NCBI RefSeq assembly: GCF_013044135.1 | Contig: NZ_JABEPP010000005.1 | Coordinates: forward strand, 237,001-301,000 | Source: Enterovirga aerilata | GTDB taxonomy: Bacteria; Pseudomonadota; Alphaproteobacteria; Rhizobiales; Beijerinckiaceae | DNA: 64,000 nt | Direction: 5' to 3' | Shown here: positions 16,794 through 26,644 of the stretch, piece by piece | How positions within the stretch are numbered: position 1 is the stretch's first letter | How the letters are laid out: every line of letters begins with the position of its first letter | Made by a program: the position numbers and the translations under genes | Notes under the pieces: model-generated | The model's input: only the letters and a program-made list of their open reading frames with translations | What the model was told of the DNA's origin: nothing | The model's database searches: none

Positions 16794-17114
16794 ATGCGCC
16801 CGAACCGCAAACCTCTTCCGCCGCCGCGCGTGCGGCGCGAGCCGCCGACCATCGAGGAGGCCATCGTGGCCGCCCAGGGCCTGACGGACGACGTCCAGGC
16901 TCAGATCGAGATCGCGGCGGGGTTCATGGGCGTCAGCGAGGACGAGGTCCGCCCCCTTGTGGCGCGCATGAACCGCCTCCGGGGAGCCTCGCCGATCGCA
17001 CCCGCGGCCGTGATCGCCGGCAAGCGTACGGTCGTCGTCGAGCGCAAGCCGAGCCGGACGCCGGGCGCCCGGCCGCTGATCACGCTCTCTCCCCGGACGA
17101 GCCGCGCAGGCTGA
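16794..17114 (+). CDS. Conserved small hypothetical protein, 106 aa
   Basis: This starts at ATG 16794, with AAGGA about 8 bases upstream; the upstream part of the open frame looks non-coding. The protein is basic at the start (MRPNRKPLPPPRVRREPPT), has a helical middle (IEEAIVAAQGLTDDVQAQIE, MGVSEDEVRPLVARMNRL) and a basic tail (KRTVVVERKPSRTPG). The middle looks like a small DNA- or protein-binding helical domain. A perfect 8-bp hairpin (GCCGTCCG...CGGACGGC) lies just upstream at about 16761-16780. No named function. Confidence 0.6.
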   Translation: MRPNRKPLPPPRVRREPPTIEEAIVAAQGLTDDVQAQIEIAAGFMGVSEDEVRPLVARMNRLRGASPIAPAAVIAGKRTVVVERKPSRTPGARPLITLSPRTSRAG

Positions 17115-17122
17115 CCTCCGGC

Positions 17123-17401
17123 TCAGCCCGCGATCGCGAGCTTCAGGCCGCCCTCTGCGGTCGGAATCTCGATATCCACCTCGAGAGTCGAGATCGAGGC
17201 GCCGCGATCCATCTTCACGCGGACCTTGTCGCTGTCGACCCGGACGTGCCTGCCGATAACCGCGAGGATTTCCTCGCGCAGGATCGCGACGAGATCGCGC
17301 TGGCCGAGCACGGCGCGCTCATGCGCGAGAAGAACCTGCAGCCGATCGCGCGCGATCGGTGCGGATCCCCGCCGCCGCTGGAAGAAGCTCAGCAAATTCA
17401 T
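17123..17401 (-). CDS. minE: Cell division topological specificity factor MinE
   Basis: A 92-residue protein with the N-terminal membrane/MinD-contact segment ([10 protein letters not shown]) and the central helix [10 protein letters not shown] in place of the usual LQIIVAHER. The C-terminal topological specificity domain ([10 protein letters not shown]) is present. It stimulates MinD ATPase and drives pole-to-pole oscillation. The start overlaps the minD stop by 4 bases. Confidence 0.93.
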   Translation of the reverse strand: MNLLSFFQRRRGSAPIARDRLQVLLAHERAVLGQRDLVAILREEILAVIGRHVRVDSDKVRVKMDRGASISTLEVDIEIPTAEGGLKLAIAG

Positions 17402-18213
17402 GCGGCCCTCCGGAACAGCTTGGACAACAGGCCGGCGCGACGCTCGGTCGGGACGGTCATGGCGACGACCTCGCCCCTGAGGCGCTTGGCGGCGTCCAGA
17501 TAGGCGCGGGCCGGGGCGCTCAGAGGCGCGTTCAGGGTGACGGGCGAGCCGACATTCGAGGCGCGCAGCACCTCCTCGCTCTCCGGAATGATGCCGAGCA
17601 GCGGGATGGACAGGATCTCGAGCACGTCCTCCGTCTTCAGCATCTCGCCGCGCATCTCCCGCGCCGGATCGAAGCGCGTGATGAGGAGGTGCTTCTCCAT
17701 GCGCTCGCCCTTCTCGGCGCGCTCCGTCTTCGAATCGAGGAGGCCGATGATCCGGTCCGAATCGCGCACGGAGGAGACCTCCGGATTCGTGACCACGACC
17801 GCGACATCGGCGAAGCGCATGGCGAGGGCGGAGCCGCGCTCGATGCCGGCCGGGCTGTCGCAGATCACCCAGTCGAACTTCTCGCGCAGCTCCGCGATGA
17901 TCCGGCCGACGCCCTCTTCGCTCAGCGCGTCCTTGTCGCGGGTCTGCGAGGCGGCGAGCAGCGAGAGCGTCTCGACGCGCTTGTCCCGGATGAGGGCCTG
18001 CGAGAGCTTCGCCTCGCCCTGGACGACGTTGATGAGGTCGTAGACGACCCGCCGCTCCGCCCCCAGCACGAGGTCGAGGTTGCGCAGGCCGACGTCGAAA
18101 TCGATCACGACGACGCTCTGGCCGCCCTGCGCCAGGGCGGCGCCCAATGCGGCGGTCGTGGTGGTCTTGCCGACCCCGCCCTTCCCCGAGGTGACGACGA
18201 GAACCTTCGCCAT
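17398..18213 (-). CDS. minD: Septum site-determining ATPase MinD
   Basis: A 271-residue P-loop ATPase. It has the deviant Walker [11 protein letters not shown] (Lys11 and Lys16), the [14 protein letters not shown] switch region, [10 protein letters not shown], and a C-terminal amphipathic membrane-targeting helix ([12 protein letters not shown]). Together with MinC it blocks FtsZ rings at the poles. It is followed directly by minE and preceded by minC. Confidence 0.95.
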   Translation of the reverse strand: MAKVLVVTSGKGGVGKTTTTAALGAALAQGGQSVVVIDFDVGLRNLDLVLGAERRVVYDLINVVQGEAKLSQALIRDKRVETLSLLAASQTRDKDALSEEGVGRIIAELREKFDWVICDSPAGIERGSALAMRFADVAVVVTNPEVSSVRDSDRIIGLLDSKTERAEKGERMEKHLLITRFDPAREMRGEMLKTEDVLEILSIPLLGIIPESEEVLRASNVGSPVTLNAPLSAPARAYLDAAKRLRGEVVAMTVPTERRAGLLSKLFRRAA

Positions 18214-18269
18214 GTGCCCTTTCCCTTTCCTGGGTCTGTCCGGCCGGAGCGCCCGGCATCAGTCGCTGG

Positions 18270-19001
18270 TCAATCGAGGCTCGCGATCGCGATCGCGCCA
18301 TTGTCGAGCCAAGCCTGGACCGGCCGGCCGCGCAGGTCCGGCTGGACCTCGTCGTCGGTGCGGAACGAGCCGTCGATCATGAGGAGCTCGGCTTCGAGCT
18401 TGCGGCAGTAGATGCGGGCCTTCGGGTCGCCGCCGGAACCGGCGACGGCGCGGCCGCGCAGCGTTCCGTAGACGTGGATGGAGCCGCCCGCGATCACCTC
18501 GGCGCCCGACGAGACGGAGCCCACGATGGTGACGTCACCGTCCGGGAAGCAGATCGACTGGCCCGAGCGGACCGGCTTGTCGACGAGGAGCGAGGCGGGC
18601 CGCCGCGTCCCGTTCCCGTTGGCCTGGCCCTTGATCCTGTCGGTCGGGATGTCGAGCTGGCCCGTCGGGTTGCCCCCGGACAGGACGGGCGGCAGGTCCG
18701 GGCCGAGAATCGCCTCCTCGGTCCCCTCCAGGCCCATGACCCGGATGCCACGGGCGAAGAGGTCGCCGACGAGCGCCCGCAGCGAATCCTTGTCGTGCGG
18801 CAGGTGCGACATGTCGAGGATCACCGGCCGGCTCGCGAAGAAGCCCGGCGAGCGTTGGGCCAGCGCGTCGAGATGGGCGAGCCAGTCCGGGACCGGCTCC
18901 TCGGGCACCACGACGAGCGCGATGAGGGAGTGGCCGCGGAAGCGAATCGAGGGGCGGGCTGCGCTGGTCACGGCGGTTACGAAAGGGTTGCGTGAGCGCA
19001 C
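18270..19001 (-). CDS. minC: Septum site-determining protein MinC
   Basis: A 243-residue protein. The N-terminal FtsZ-inhibiting domain covers about residues 20-115 ([20 protein letters not shown]). A linker follows, then the C-terminal beta-helix dimerisation and MinD-binding domain ([39 protein letters not shown]). It lies 56 bases upstream of minD in the same direction, giving the standard minCDE order. Confidence 0.94.
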   Translation of the reverse strand: MRSRNPFVTAVTSAARPSIRFRGHSLIALVVVPEEPVPDWLAHLDALAQRSPGFFASRPVILDMSHLPHDKDSLRALVGDLFARGIRVMGLEGTEEAILGPDLPPVLSGGNPTGQLDIPTDRIKGQANGNGTRRPASLLVDKPVRSGQSICFPDGDVTIVGSVSSGAEVIAGGSIHVYGTLRGRAVAGSGGDPKARIYCRKLEAELLMIDGSFRTDDEVQPDLRGRPVQAWLDNGAIAIASLD

Positions 19002-19099
19002 TTGGCGCCCGACACGGTTACCCGATCGTTAACGGGACCCGCCGAGAGCGCTGCCGAGCGTCCGCGCGGCAGAGATGCAACGCCCGGCGGCCGTGCGGC

Positions 19100-20527
19100 T
19101 CAATGCATATGCGGGCAGATCCGCACCGGCACCGCGCCCGGGGCACGGGCTGCCACGGGCCCGCGGCGGTGCAGGATCATGGGCAGGCTCTCCCCGGGCC
19201 GGAGGGTGAGCCGGCAGACCGGCTCGACCCGGTGCCCGGGCCTCAGCCGCAGCGAGAAGCGCTGGGCGAGGGTGGCGAGCGACAGGATCGCCTCCGTCTG
19301 GCCGAAGGAGAGCCCAGCGCAGATGCGCGGCCCGATCGCGAAGGGGACGTAGGAGAATTTCGACTTCGCGCCCGGCCCGCCTGGCATGAAGCGCTCCGGC
19401 CAGAAATGGTCCGGCTTCTCCCAGAGGAGCTTGTGGCGGTGGATGAGCCACGGCACCACCATCACCAGCGAGCCCTTCGGGACGGGCCGGTTGCGGATCG
19501 ATTCGTCCTCCAGCGCCTCCCTGGCCAGGATCGGCACCGGCGGGTAGAGCCGCAGCGTCTCGTCGATCACGGCGCGCGTGTAGCGCAGGCGCGGCACGTC
19601 CGCGAGGCTCGGCGCCGCTCCGCCCAGGACCTCGTCGAGTTCGCCGTGGAGTTTCTCCTCCACCTCGGGCGCCTGCGAGAGCAGGTACCAGGCCCAGGCC
19701 AGCGTGTTGGCGGTCGTCTCGTGTCCGGCCATGAAGATGACGGCCGCCTCGTTGCGGATCGCCTCGTCGTCGAGGGGATGGCCGGTCTCCTCGTCGACCG
19801 CATCGAGCAGGCGGCCGATGACGGAGCCTTCGGCGGTGTCGCCGCGGCGGCGGTAGTCGGCGATGATGCCATCGAGGACCCGGTGGATGCGGTCCTTCGA
19901 CTTGCGGAGGCCCGGGCGATGGAAGCGCGGCAGCCAGTCCGGCAGGCCGAGGAGCGAGATCGCGTCCGTCTGCCCGACGAGGCGCTGGTAGTCGGAAAAT
20001 CCCTCCACGACCTCGCGGGCGTGCTCGCCCCCGAGCTGCCGGCCGAAGATGGTGCGGCAGATGATCTCGGCCGTCAGCTCCGCCATCTCGGCGAGCGCGT
20101 CGATCTCCGCGCCCTCCCCGGCCGCTTCCCAGCGATCCCGCGCCTCGAGGATCGTATCGACCATCACGGGCGCGAACTCGCCGAGGCGAGACACGTGGAT
20201 GATGGGCGCCACGACCTTGCGGCGGCGACGCCAGATCTCGCCATCCGAGATGAAGAGCCCGTCGCCGAGCAGCGGCTCCAGCGCGTGGCGCATCTGCGGC
20301 GACTTGCGCTCGAAGCTCGCATTGTGCGTGCTGAACGCATACTGGACCGTATCCGGGAAGTTGCAGATGAAGACCTTGCGGGCGAGAAGCTGGGTCTGCA
20401 TGAACTGCGCCAGAAAGGCCTTCTCGGTCCAGATCTCCAGGAAGTTGCGGCGGGCACGCCGGATCAGATCGAGCGCCGGATAAGGCTTCTCGGGCCGGGG
20501 CGGATGCGGGGGGATGAAGTCGCTCAA
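19100..20527 (-). CDS. Cytochrome P450
   Basis: A 475-residue soluble P450. The helix I oxygen-activation motif is AGHETTAN, the ExxR motif lies in VIDETLRLYPP, and the heme-thiolate loop is PFAIGPRICAG with Cys near residue 403. There is no N-terminal membrane anchor. The sequence resembles the CYP4/CYP102-like 'unspecific monooxygenase' P450s of Hyphomicrobiales. No ferredoxin or reductase gene is adjacent, so redox partners must be elsewhere. Substrate unknown. Confidence 0.92.
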   Translation of the reverse strand: MSDFIPPHPPRPEKPYPALDLIRRARRNFLEIWTEKAFLAQFMQTQLLARKVFICNFPDTVQYAFSTHNASFERKSPQMRHALEPLLGDGLFISDGEIWRRRRKVVAPIIHVSRLGEFAPVMVDTILEARDRWEAAGEGAEIDALAEMAELTAEIICRTIFGRQLGGEHAREVVEGFSDYQRLVGQTDAISLLGLPDWLPRFHRPGLRKSKDRIHRVLDGIIADYRRRGDTAEGSVIGRLLDAVDEETGHPLDDEAIRNEAAVIFMAGHETTANTLAWAWYLLSQAPEVEEKLHGELDEVLGGAAPSLADVPRLRYTRAVIDETLRLYPPVPILAREALEDESIRNRPVPKGSLVMVVPWLIHRHKLLWEKPDHFWPERFMPGGPGAKSKFSYVPFAIGPRICAGLSFGQTEAILSLATLAQRFSLRLRPGHRVEPVCRLTLRPGESLPMILHRRGPVAARAPGAVPVRICPHMH

Positions 20528-20682
20528 AGCCGAGCCTCAGCCTCGAGGCGCGCGCGGCGCCGATCCCCTGCATTACGAGGCGTGCCGCGGACCGGCAACA
20601 AGGCTGCGCCCGGTGCCACAGGCCGGAACGGAGGCCGAAGCGTCCGAGTTTAGGCCGGGCATCGAATGAAGGTGGAAGGCGC

Positions 20683-20946
20683 ATGTTGAGGATGGTCGCC
20701 ATTGCGGCGCTCGGGATGGCGCTCGTGTCGGGCAGCGCATCCGCGCAGGACCGGGCGGTCAATACGGGGCTCGGCGCGGTTGCGGGTGCGATCGTGGGCG
20801 GCCCTGTCGGCGCGGTCGCAGGCGGCGCGATCGGCTACGGCGCCGGCCATCGGATCTCGCGCGGGCTCGGCCTGAGCGGCAGCAAGTCGCACCGGCCCCG
20901 CCGGGCCGGTCACCGCGGCCAGCACGACCGGCGCGCGGGCCGCTGA
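20683..20946 (+). CDS. Glycine-zipper exported small protein
   Basis: An 87-residue protein with a signal peptide (MLRMVAIAALGMALVSGSASA). A glycine-zipper segment follows (GLGAVAGAIVGGPVGAVAGGAIGYGAGH, about residues 28-57), then a basic His/Arg-rich tail. Such YMGG-like proteins insert in or line membranes or the envelope. The specific role is unknown. Confidence 0.75.
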   Translation: MLRMVAIAALGMALVSGSASAQDRAVNTGLGAVAGAIVGGPVGAVAGGAIGYGAGHRISRGLGLSGSKSHRPRRAGHRGQHDRRAGR

Positions 20947-20985
20947 GCGCTGGGCCGGCACGCCCCGAGACTTCGGAGAGGTTCT

Positions 20986-21441
20986 GTAGGCCTCCTTCGC
21001 CTGCTCGTCGCCGAAAGCGAGAGCCCGGGGCAGCGGGACGCGCGGCGCGGCAGCGTCGGACGAAGCTCCGGGGAAACCTATCTGAAGACCCTCGGCGAAC
21101 TCGCGCCGGGCGCCACCTTCGACCGGGCGAAACCGTCCGACATCTCGGGCAATATTCCTAACCGCCCCGATCTCTCGGACTATGACGCGGTTATCCTGAC
21201 CGGCTCGCCGCTCCATCTCTACGAGGAGACGCCCGAGACGCGCCGGCAGATCGCGTTCATGCGGGCAGTCTTCGCCGCCGGGACGCCGGCCTTCGGCTCC
21301 TGCGCCGGGCTCCAGGTCGCGACGGTCGCGGCCGGCGGCACCGTCCGGCCGAAGAGGCGTGGCGCCGAGGCGCCCTTCGCCCGCGACATCGCGCCCACCG
21401 AGGCCGGAGCAGTGCATCCGCTGCTGCGCGGCCGGGGTTGA
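20986..21441 (+). pseudogene. Decayed class I glutamine amidotransferase (GMP-synthase-like)
   Basis: Reading from 20986 gives VGLLRLLVAESESPGQRDAR, then VGRSSGETYLKTLGELAPG, DYDAVILTGSPLHLYEETPE and FGSCAGLQVATVAAGG. This is the N-terminal two-thirds of a GATase1 domain with its nucleophilic Cys. There is no ATG/GTG start where the family normally begins, and a TGA at 21439 removes the region that should carry the catalytic His/Glu. The intact family length is about 230-240 residues. The ~190 bases after it hold no recognisable gene. I read it as a gene remnant. Confidence 0.65.
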
Positions 21442-21633
21442 GGCCGAGCCGGCCCGGCTCGTAGTGGCCGGGGGTCGGGGTCTTGGCGTCGGTCGGCATA
21501 GCATTCGTCGGAGCGCTGAACCTGGACAGCGAAGTCGCCGAAGCGATCCTGTTCGTCCTCTCCCTGCTGCTCTTCGTTGGGCGCTCTATCTGTGCGCGCA
21601 GGAGGCGCTGCTCGGGATGGGCGAGTTCCGGCG

Positions 21634-21975
21634 CTACTTCCGTACCGGATCTGCACTCCCACCGGTCTCGGCCAGAAGCCAGGCCAGCGTTTCGGCACCG
21701 GCTCCGGACGGAGACAAGAAGAGGATGACAGGCGTCTCGTAGGGATGGTGCGCCTTGAGCGAGGCCGCAGCCGCTTCCCGCAATCCCTCGCGCGTCTTGA
21801 CGATGCCGACCACCTCGGCGCCGCGCTCGACCGCGCCCTTCCAGGCATAGACCGAGCGCATCCCGGGGATCACGTTCACGCAGGCGGCAAGACCCTCGCG
21901 GACGAGGCCTTCCCCGATGGTGAGCCCGGTCTCCTCGTCCGGAAAGGTCGTGTAGATCAGGAGAGCCGCGTCCAC
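21634..21975 (-). CDS. cutA: Divalent-cation tolerance protein CutA
   Basis: A 113-residue protein of the CutA1 family. It has TTFPDEETGLTIGEGLVREG, LAACVNVIPGMRSVYAWKG and the HPYETPVILFL motif. It should form the trimeric ferredoxin-like CutA fold. CutA was linked to copper tolerance, but its biochemical role is unsettled. The next gene downstream on this strand is the convergent GATase remnant. Confidence 0.93.
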   Translation of the reverse strand: MDAALLIYTTFPDEETGLTIGEGLVREGLAACVNVIPGMRSVYAWKGAVERGAEVVGIVKTREGLREAAAASLKAHHPYETPVILFLSPSGAGAETLAWLLAETGGSADPVRK

Positions 21976-22025
21976 ATCCGCCCCGCATGATGGGCGGCCG
22001 GCAATCGCGGCCGCCCGCGCCCCGG

Positions 22026-22952
22026 TCAGCGCGAAGCCTTGTAGAGCCTCGTCGCGATCTCGAACATCTCCTCGGGCGCGTAGTCCGGCGTGAAGGCGGA
22101 CGGAACGCCTGTGAGCTGCTGGATCTTGCCGCCCTCCGGCATGCCGTCCACGACGATGAGCTCCCCGGGCGGATCATCCGGCAGCGCCTGCTCGCCATTG
22201 CCCCAGATGCCCGACATCTCGCGATAATCGCTCGGGCTGAACGTGTAGAGTCGGCGGTGCGAGCCCTCCTCCAGGTATTTCTGGCACTCGGGAATGTTGC
22301 CGAGCGGGATGTTCGGGACGGGAAGCATCCGCTCGATATCGACGCCCGTGATCTTCTTGAGCGCCAGCGCATAGGCATGGGCGTGGACGGAGCCGCGCAC
22401 GAGGAGGTAGCCGCAGACTTCGCGTCCCGTGGGGTCGGACAGGGTCTCGTAGACGCGCAGCTTGTGCAGCCGCGCCCCGCATTCGAGGTGGAAATTGTGC
22501 AGCAGGTCGAGCACCACGTTGCCGGTCGTGGTGATCATGTCGTTGTTCCAGGTATGCCCGTTGCTGTTGACGGGCATCGCGCCGCCGCCGCCCGACAGGA
22601 AGGCGGCCGCGAGCCGGATGTCCTTCATGTCGGCGAAGGGCGCGTCCGAGATGTCGCCGCCGTCGCCTGCATCCTCCGCGCCCGTATCGGGCCCGTTGTT
22701 CAGCATCGCGACGCCGTTCGAGACGAGCTCGACATGGCCGAGCTCCTCGGCCGTGATGGCGGCGACGAGGCTGTAGAAGGGACGAAGCTTGTGCTTCGAG
22801 CGGAAGTTGAAGCTCTGGAACATGTAGTTCCCGAGCGTCGACATCTCACCGTACTTGCCGCCGAGCAGCTCCTGCAGCGCAGCGGCCGCGTTCGGGTCCT
22901 GCTTCTTGGGAGGAGGCAGCTCGATCTGCAGCTTGTCGACGCGAAGGAACAT
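22026..22952 (-). CDS. Manganese catalase family protein
   Basis: A 308-residue ferritin-like protein. Likely dimanganese ligands are Glu36 (GKYGEMSTL), Glu70 and His73 (TAEELGHVE), a Glu in FHLECGARLHKLRVYE and a His in RGSVHAHAYALALKK. The N-terminal LQIELPPPKKQDPNAAAALQ is typical of the YjqC/CotJC group. It likely disproportionates hydrogen peroxide without heme. The promoter should lie upstream of 22952. Confidence 0.93.
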   Translation of the reverse strand: MFLRVDKLQIELPPPKKQDPNAAAALQELLGGKYGEMSTLGNYMFQSFNFRSKHKLRPFYSLVAAITAEELGHVELVSNGVAMLNNGPDTGAEDAGDGGDISDAPFADMKDIRLAAAFLSGGGGAMPVNSNGHTWNNDMITTTGNVVLDLLHNFHLECGARLHKLRVYETLSDPTGREVCGYLLVRGSVHAHAYALALKKITGVDIERMLPVPNIPLGNIPECQKYLEEGSHRRLYTFSPSDYREMSGIWGNGEQALPDDPPGELIVVDGMPEGGKIQQLTGVPSAFTPDYAPEEMFEIATRLYKASR

Positions 22953-23039
22953 GGGCCGGCTCCGTACTTGATGGATACGAGCGCAAACCGGTGGCGTCCG
23001 AGCGGGTTCCTCCGCCTGGCGAGGCCGTGAACCCCCGCC

Positions 23040-24578
23040 TTAGGCAGGGACCGGACGACGGTCCAATGCCGTACGGTAGGAGATCGCCTCGGCGAGGTGG
23101 ATCCGGCGCACTCGCGCCTCTCCGTCCAGATCGGCGAGGGTGCGCGCCACCTTCAGGATACGGTGGAAGCCGCGCGCTGAGAGGCGCATCGCATCCGCCG
23201 CCTCCCGGATCAGGCGGAGGCCGTCCTCGTCGGGCTTGGCCACCTCCTCCAGGACGGAGCCCGGGCAGGCCGCATTCGTGGCGACGCCTTCGAGCCCGAG
23301 CGCAGCATAACGTCGAGCGGAGAGATCGCGCGCCCGCGCTACGCGGGCCGCCACCTCGGCCGAGCCCTCCGACGCGGGCGGCAGGATGAGGTCGGCCGCG
23401 GTCACGGCCGGCACCTCGATCGCGAGATCGATGCGGTCGAGCAGCGGGCCGGAGATGCGGGCCGAGTATTGCGCCATGCAGCGGTCATTCGGCTGCCGGC
23501 GGCAGGCATAGCCGGGGTCGGTCGCGTGCCCGCAGCGGCAGGGATTCATGGCGGCCACGAGCTGCACCCGCGCCGGATAGGTGGTCCGGTGGTTCGCCCG
23601 CGCGATCATCACCTCGCCGGTCTCGAGCGGCTGGCGCAGCGCGTCGAGCACGGCCGGCTGGAACTCCGGCAGCTCGTCCAGGAACAGCACGCCGTGATGC
23701 GCGAGCGAGATCTCGCCCGGCCGCGCATTGATGCCGCCGCCGACCAGCGCCGCCATGGAGGCGGAGTGGTGCGGCGCGCGGAAGGGCCGCCGGCTCGACA
23801 GGGCGCCGTTCTGCAGCTGCCCCGCGACCGACTGGATCATCGAGATCTCGAGCAGCTCGCGCGGCGAGAGCGGCGGCAGGATGGACGGGAGCCGCTGCGC
23901 CAGCATCGACTTGCCCGCCCCGGGAGGACCGCTCATCAGGAGGTTGTGCCCGCCCGCAGCCGCGATCTCGAGCACGCGCTTGGCGCTTTCCTGGCCGCGG
24001 ATGTCGCGCAGGTCAGGCAAGGGGCCGGAGGATGGCGCGACGGCCGGCTCCGGCCGCGCCATCACCTGGTCGCCCTTGAAGTGGTTTGCCAGCTGGATCA
24101 GCGAGCGCGGCGCGAGGATGTCGGCATCCTGCGAGGCCCAGGCGGCCTCGGGCCCGCAGGCGAAAGGGCAGATCAGCCCGTGGCCACGGGCATTCGCCGC
24201 GATGGCGGCCGGAAGCACGCCCGCAACCGGCGTGATCGAGCCGTCGAGCGCGAGTTCGCCGAGCACCGTGTATCCCGCGAGCGCATCTGCCGGGATGGCT
24301 CCGATCGCGGCCATGATGCCGAGCGCAATCGGCAGGTCGTAATGCGAGCCCTCCTTGGGCAGGTCGGCCGGCGCGAGGTTGACGATGATGCGCTTGGCCG
24401 GGAGCGCAAGCCCGGAGGCGATAAGCGCCGAGCGGACGCGCTCGCGGCTCTCCGCCACGGCCTTGTCGGGCAGGCCCACCACGTTGAAGGCGACGTTGCC
24501 GGCCGAGATCTGCACCTGGACGTCGACCGCGCGCCCCTCGATGCCCTCGAACGCGACGGTCGAGACGCGCGCAACCAT
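23040..24578 (-). CDS. YifB/ComM family Mg-chelatase-like AAA ATPase
   Basis: A 512-residue protein with an N-terminal ChlI/Lon-protease-like domain (VARVSTVAFEGIEGRAVDVQ, VGLPDKAVAESRERVRSAL). The AAA core has Walker A GPPGAGKS at 217-224, Walker B GVLFLDELPEF, and a cysteine-containing insert (MNPCRCGH, CMAQYSARISGPLLDRIDL). ComM homologues are hexameric helicases that promote branch migration in natural transformation. The ATG at 24578 matches the conserved MVARVST start, so the earlier in-frame Met was not used. Confidence 0.93.
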   Translation of the reverse strand: MVARVSTVAFEGIEGRAVDVQVQISAGNVAFNVVGLPDKAVAESRERVRSALIASGLALPAKRIIVNLAPADLPKEGSHYDLPIALGIMAAIGAIPADALAGYTVLGELALDGSITPVAGVLPAAIAANARGHGLICPFACGPEAAWASQDADILAPRSLIQLANHFKGDQVMARPEPAVAPSSGPLPDLRDIRGQESAKRVLEIAAAGGHNLLMSGPPGAGKSMLAQRLPSILPPLSPRELLEISMIQSVAGQLQNGALSSRRPFRAPHHSASMAALVGGGINARPGEISLAHHGVLFLDELPEFQPAVLDALRQPLETGEVMIARANHRTTYPARVQLVAAMNPCRCGHATDPGYACRRQPNDRCMAQYSARISGPLLDRIDLAIEVPAVTAADLILPPASEGSAEVAARVARARDLSARRYAALGLEGVATNAACPGSVLEEVAKPDEDGLRLIREAADAMRLSARGFHRILKVARTLADLDGEARVRRIHLAEAISYRTALDRRPVPA

Positions 24579-24907
24579 GCCTAAACCTGCCCCGAGCCGC
24601 CCGAAGAGGATCGTAGCTTCCGGGCGGGAACCGTCAAGAACAGCGAGTGAACATCCCGAGTAGTGGCGCAATCAAGCGTCCGGTCCCGCCGGCGCACGCT
24701 GGTCGGCTGTTCCGGCCGGCTCCGGGGTGCACCCGAGGTGGGCAACCGCTCCTACCGCGCCGCTCCGGGACGAATTCCCCTCGCCCCATCCATTGCGGCC
24801 CGACCGGCCGGCGCCTGAGCGACCGGACGTGAGTGCAACTCTTCGCCGCGCCGGGGTGAACGGGGCGGGCGGGTGCCAAGACGATCTCTCCGGAGGCTTC
24901 GTCCTCC
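24579..24907. other. Intergenic, no gene seen
   Basis: This G/C-rich gap between the ComM-like gene and SCO shows scattered short inverted motifs (GGCCGGCTCCGG, GACCGGCCGGCGCC). I found no convincing coding frame, RNA or terminator in it. Confidence 0.4.
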
Positions 24908-25495
24908 TCAGATCCGCTGCAACAGGTCCTTCGCCGCCTCTTCCGGGGGGCGCTCCAGGTTGAAAGCGCCGATGAACCGCCCGTCCTTGCCCATGAGGTA
25001 CACGAGGGAGGTGTGCTCCATCGTGTAGTCGCCGTCCTTGGTCGGCACCTTCTTGGCATAGGCGCGGAAGTCGCGGGTGACCTTGTCGATAGCCGCCGGG
25101 TCGCCGGTCAGGCCGATGATGCGCGGATCGAAGCTGGACACGTAGCTCTTCATGATCTCGGGCGTGTCCCGCTCGGGATCGACCGTGATGAAAAGGGCGC
25201 GGACATCCCTGCCTCTGTCGCCCATGGCCCGGAACACTTCCGAGAGCTGGAACAGCTTGGTCGGGCAGACATCCGGGCAATGGGTGAAGCCGAAGAAGAC
25301 GAGATATGGGGCGCCGCGCAGATCGCGGTCCGTGACGGTCTTTCCATCGCCCGCGACGAGGGCGAAGGGGCCGCCGATCGAGACCGTCGAGCCGCCGCGA
25401 GGCAGGAGCGTGACGTAGATGGCCGTCCCGAGGGCGACGAAGCCGATGACGAGAGCAAGGACGGGAAGCGCCAGCCGGCGCGCACGCGGAGACAT
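24908..25495 (-). CDS. SCO1/SenC family copper chaperone
   Basis: A 195-residue protein anchored by one N-terminal helix (about residues 8-30), with a thioredoxin-like periplasmic domain. Copper ligands are CPDVCP (Cys73, Cys77) and His161 (MEHTSLVYL). The family delivers copper to the CuA site of cytochrome oxidase or acts as a thiol reductase. No cox genes are nearby. Confidence 0.93.
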   Translation of the reverse strand: MSPRARRLALPVLALVIGFVALGTAIYVTLLPRGGSTVSIGGPFALVAGDGKTVTDRDLRGAPYLVFFGFTHCPDVCPTKLFQLSEVFRAMGDRGRDVRALFITVDPERDTPEIMKSYVSSFDPRIIGLTGDPAAIDKVTRDFRAYAKKVPTKDGDYTMEHTSLVYLMGKDGRFIGAFNLERPPEEAAKDLLQRI

Positions 25496-25573
25496 GGACG
25501 GACACCTTCGATCCCGGCCGTCAGCTAGAGGGCGGACGGGCGCTTGCCAAGGCGGCCAACCGCCGCCGGACCT

Positions 25574-26641
25574 TCACGTCACCCAGCGCAGCCAGCGCCC
25601 ATGCGGGTCGGCATGAGCGAGGAGGCGGTCCCGCCCGCCCGGCCAGAGCCGGAGGCGCAAGCTCGGCGACCCGGTCGTTCCCTCCACCTCGTAGCGCAGC
25701 CAGCCGATCGGGGCGTTGGCCGTGGCAGCCGAGCCGACGGTCTCGATATGCCTGACAATTCGCTCCTGCGTCTCGCGCGGGAAGTACTGGAAGGCGATCG
25801 AGTGCAGGATCACCCGGGCAATGCCCGGCTCCGCGCGCCCGCCGAGGTTTTCCTCGAGCCACAGGGCGGCATCTCCGGGAGCCACCCGGGGTGGATCGGC
25901 CGCCGCGAGCGCGAGCGCCGCCTCCAGCCGGGCCAGTCGATCGGGCTGGTCCGGCCAGACATAGGCGAGGAGGCGGCTGCGGGCGCGCTCGTCCGCGATG
26001 TCGATCGGACGGATATCGACGCCCTGACGGCGCGCGAGCCGTAGCTTGGCCGAGGGCGGGTCGTCGCCCTGCCAGTCCGGCGCGAGCTTTACGGGAGACG
26101 CCGGATCGCCGTAGCGCCGCGTTCCGAGCCGGATGTCGTAGCGGTCGGGCAGCATGTTGAGGCCGGCGCTGGCGCCCAGTTCGTGGAGCGAGAGCGGCAG
26201 GCCCGCTTCGGCAGAGATGACGGCGAGGCCGGCCGTCAGCACGGCCGAGCGGGCGACCTCGTTGGTCTGCGGCGGCAGGTCGAGCCAGGGAAGCAGCTCG
26301 GCCTCGGCCTCCCGCATGGCCTGCAGCAGAGCCGTCCAGAGCCGCTCCGGGGCGGGAACCGCGTTGGGCGGGTAGAGTGCGGCGAGGTCCGGCGCGCTGC
26401 CTGCCCGCACCAGGCCGTGCAGAGCGGCGCAAAGCCGGAGCGGAACCGAATCGTGCAGCGCGTCGGGCCGGCCGGGCCAGCCGAGCACGCGACGTCCGAT
26501 CGCGGTGCCCTGGTCGAGCCTGCGGCCGAGCAGGCCGCACAGGAGGCTCGTGAACGGCGAGCCGAGCGCGGCGCACCACTCGGCCTGCCGGGCGAAGGCG
26601 GCCCGGACCTCGCCTTCGCGATCCGCGGCGCCCTCCGTCAC
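25574..26641 (-). CDS. DUF2332 family protein
   Basis: A 355-residue protein with the features of DUF2332: an N-terminal FARQAEWCAALGSPFTSLLC, central ELGASAGLNMLPDRYDIRLG (a SAM-binding-like GASAGLN loop) and a late VILHSIAFQYFPRETQERI. The family is widespread in Alphaproteobacteria and Actinobacteria and is thought to be methyltransferase-like; this is inference. It lies 3 bases after hslO in the same direction, so it probably belongs to the arg-hslO transcript. Confidence 0.85.
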   Translation of the reverse strand: MTEGAADREGEVRAAFARQAEWCAALGSPFTSLLCGLLGRRLDQGTAIGRRVLGWPGRPDALHDSVPLRLCAALHGLVRAGSAPDLAALYPPNAVPAPERLWTALLQAMREAEAELLPWLDLPPQTNEVARSAVLTAGLAVISAEAGLPLSLHELGASAGLNMLPDRYDIRLGTRRYGDPASPVKLAPDWQGDDPPSAKLRLARRQGVDIRPIDIADERARSRLLAYVWPDQPDRLARLEAALALAAADPPRVAPGDAALWLEENLGGRAEPGIARVILHSIAFQYFPRETQERIVRHIETVGSAATANAPIGWLRYEVEGTTGSPSLRLRLWPGGRDRLLAHADPHGRWLRWVT

Positions 26642-26644
26642 GGC

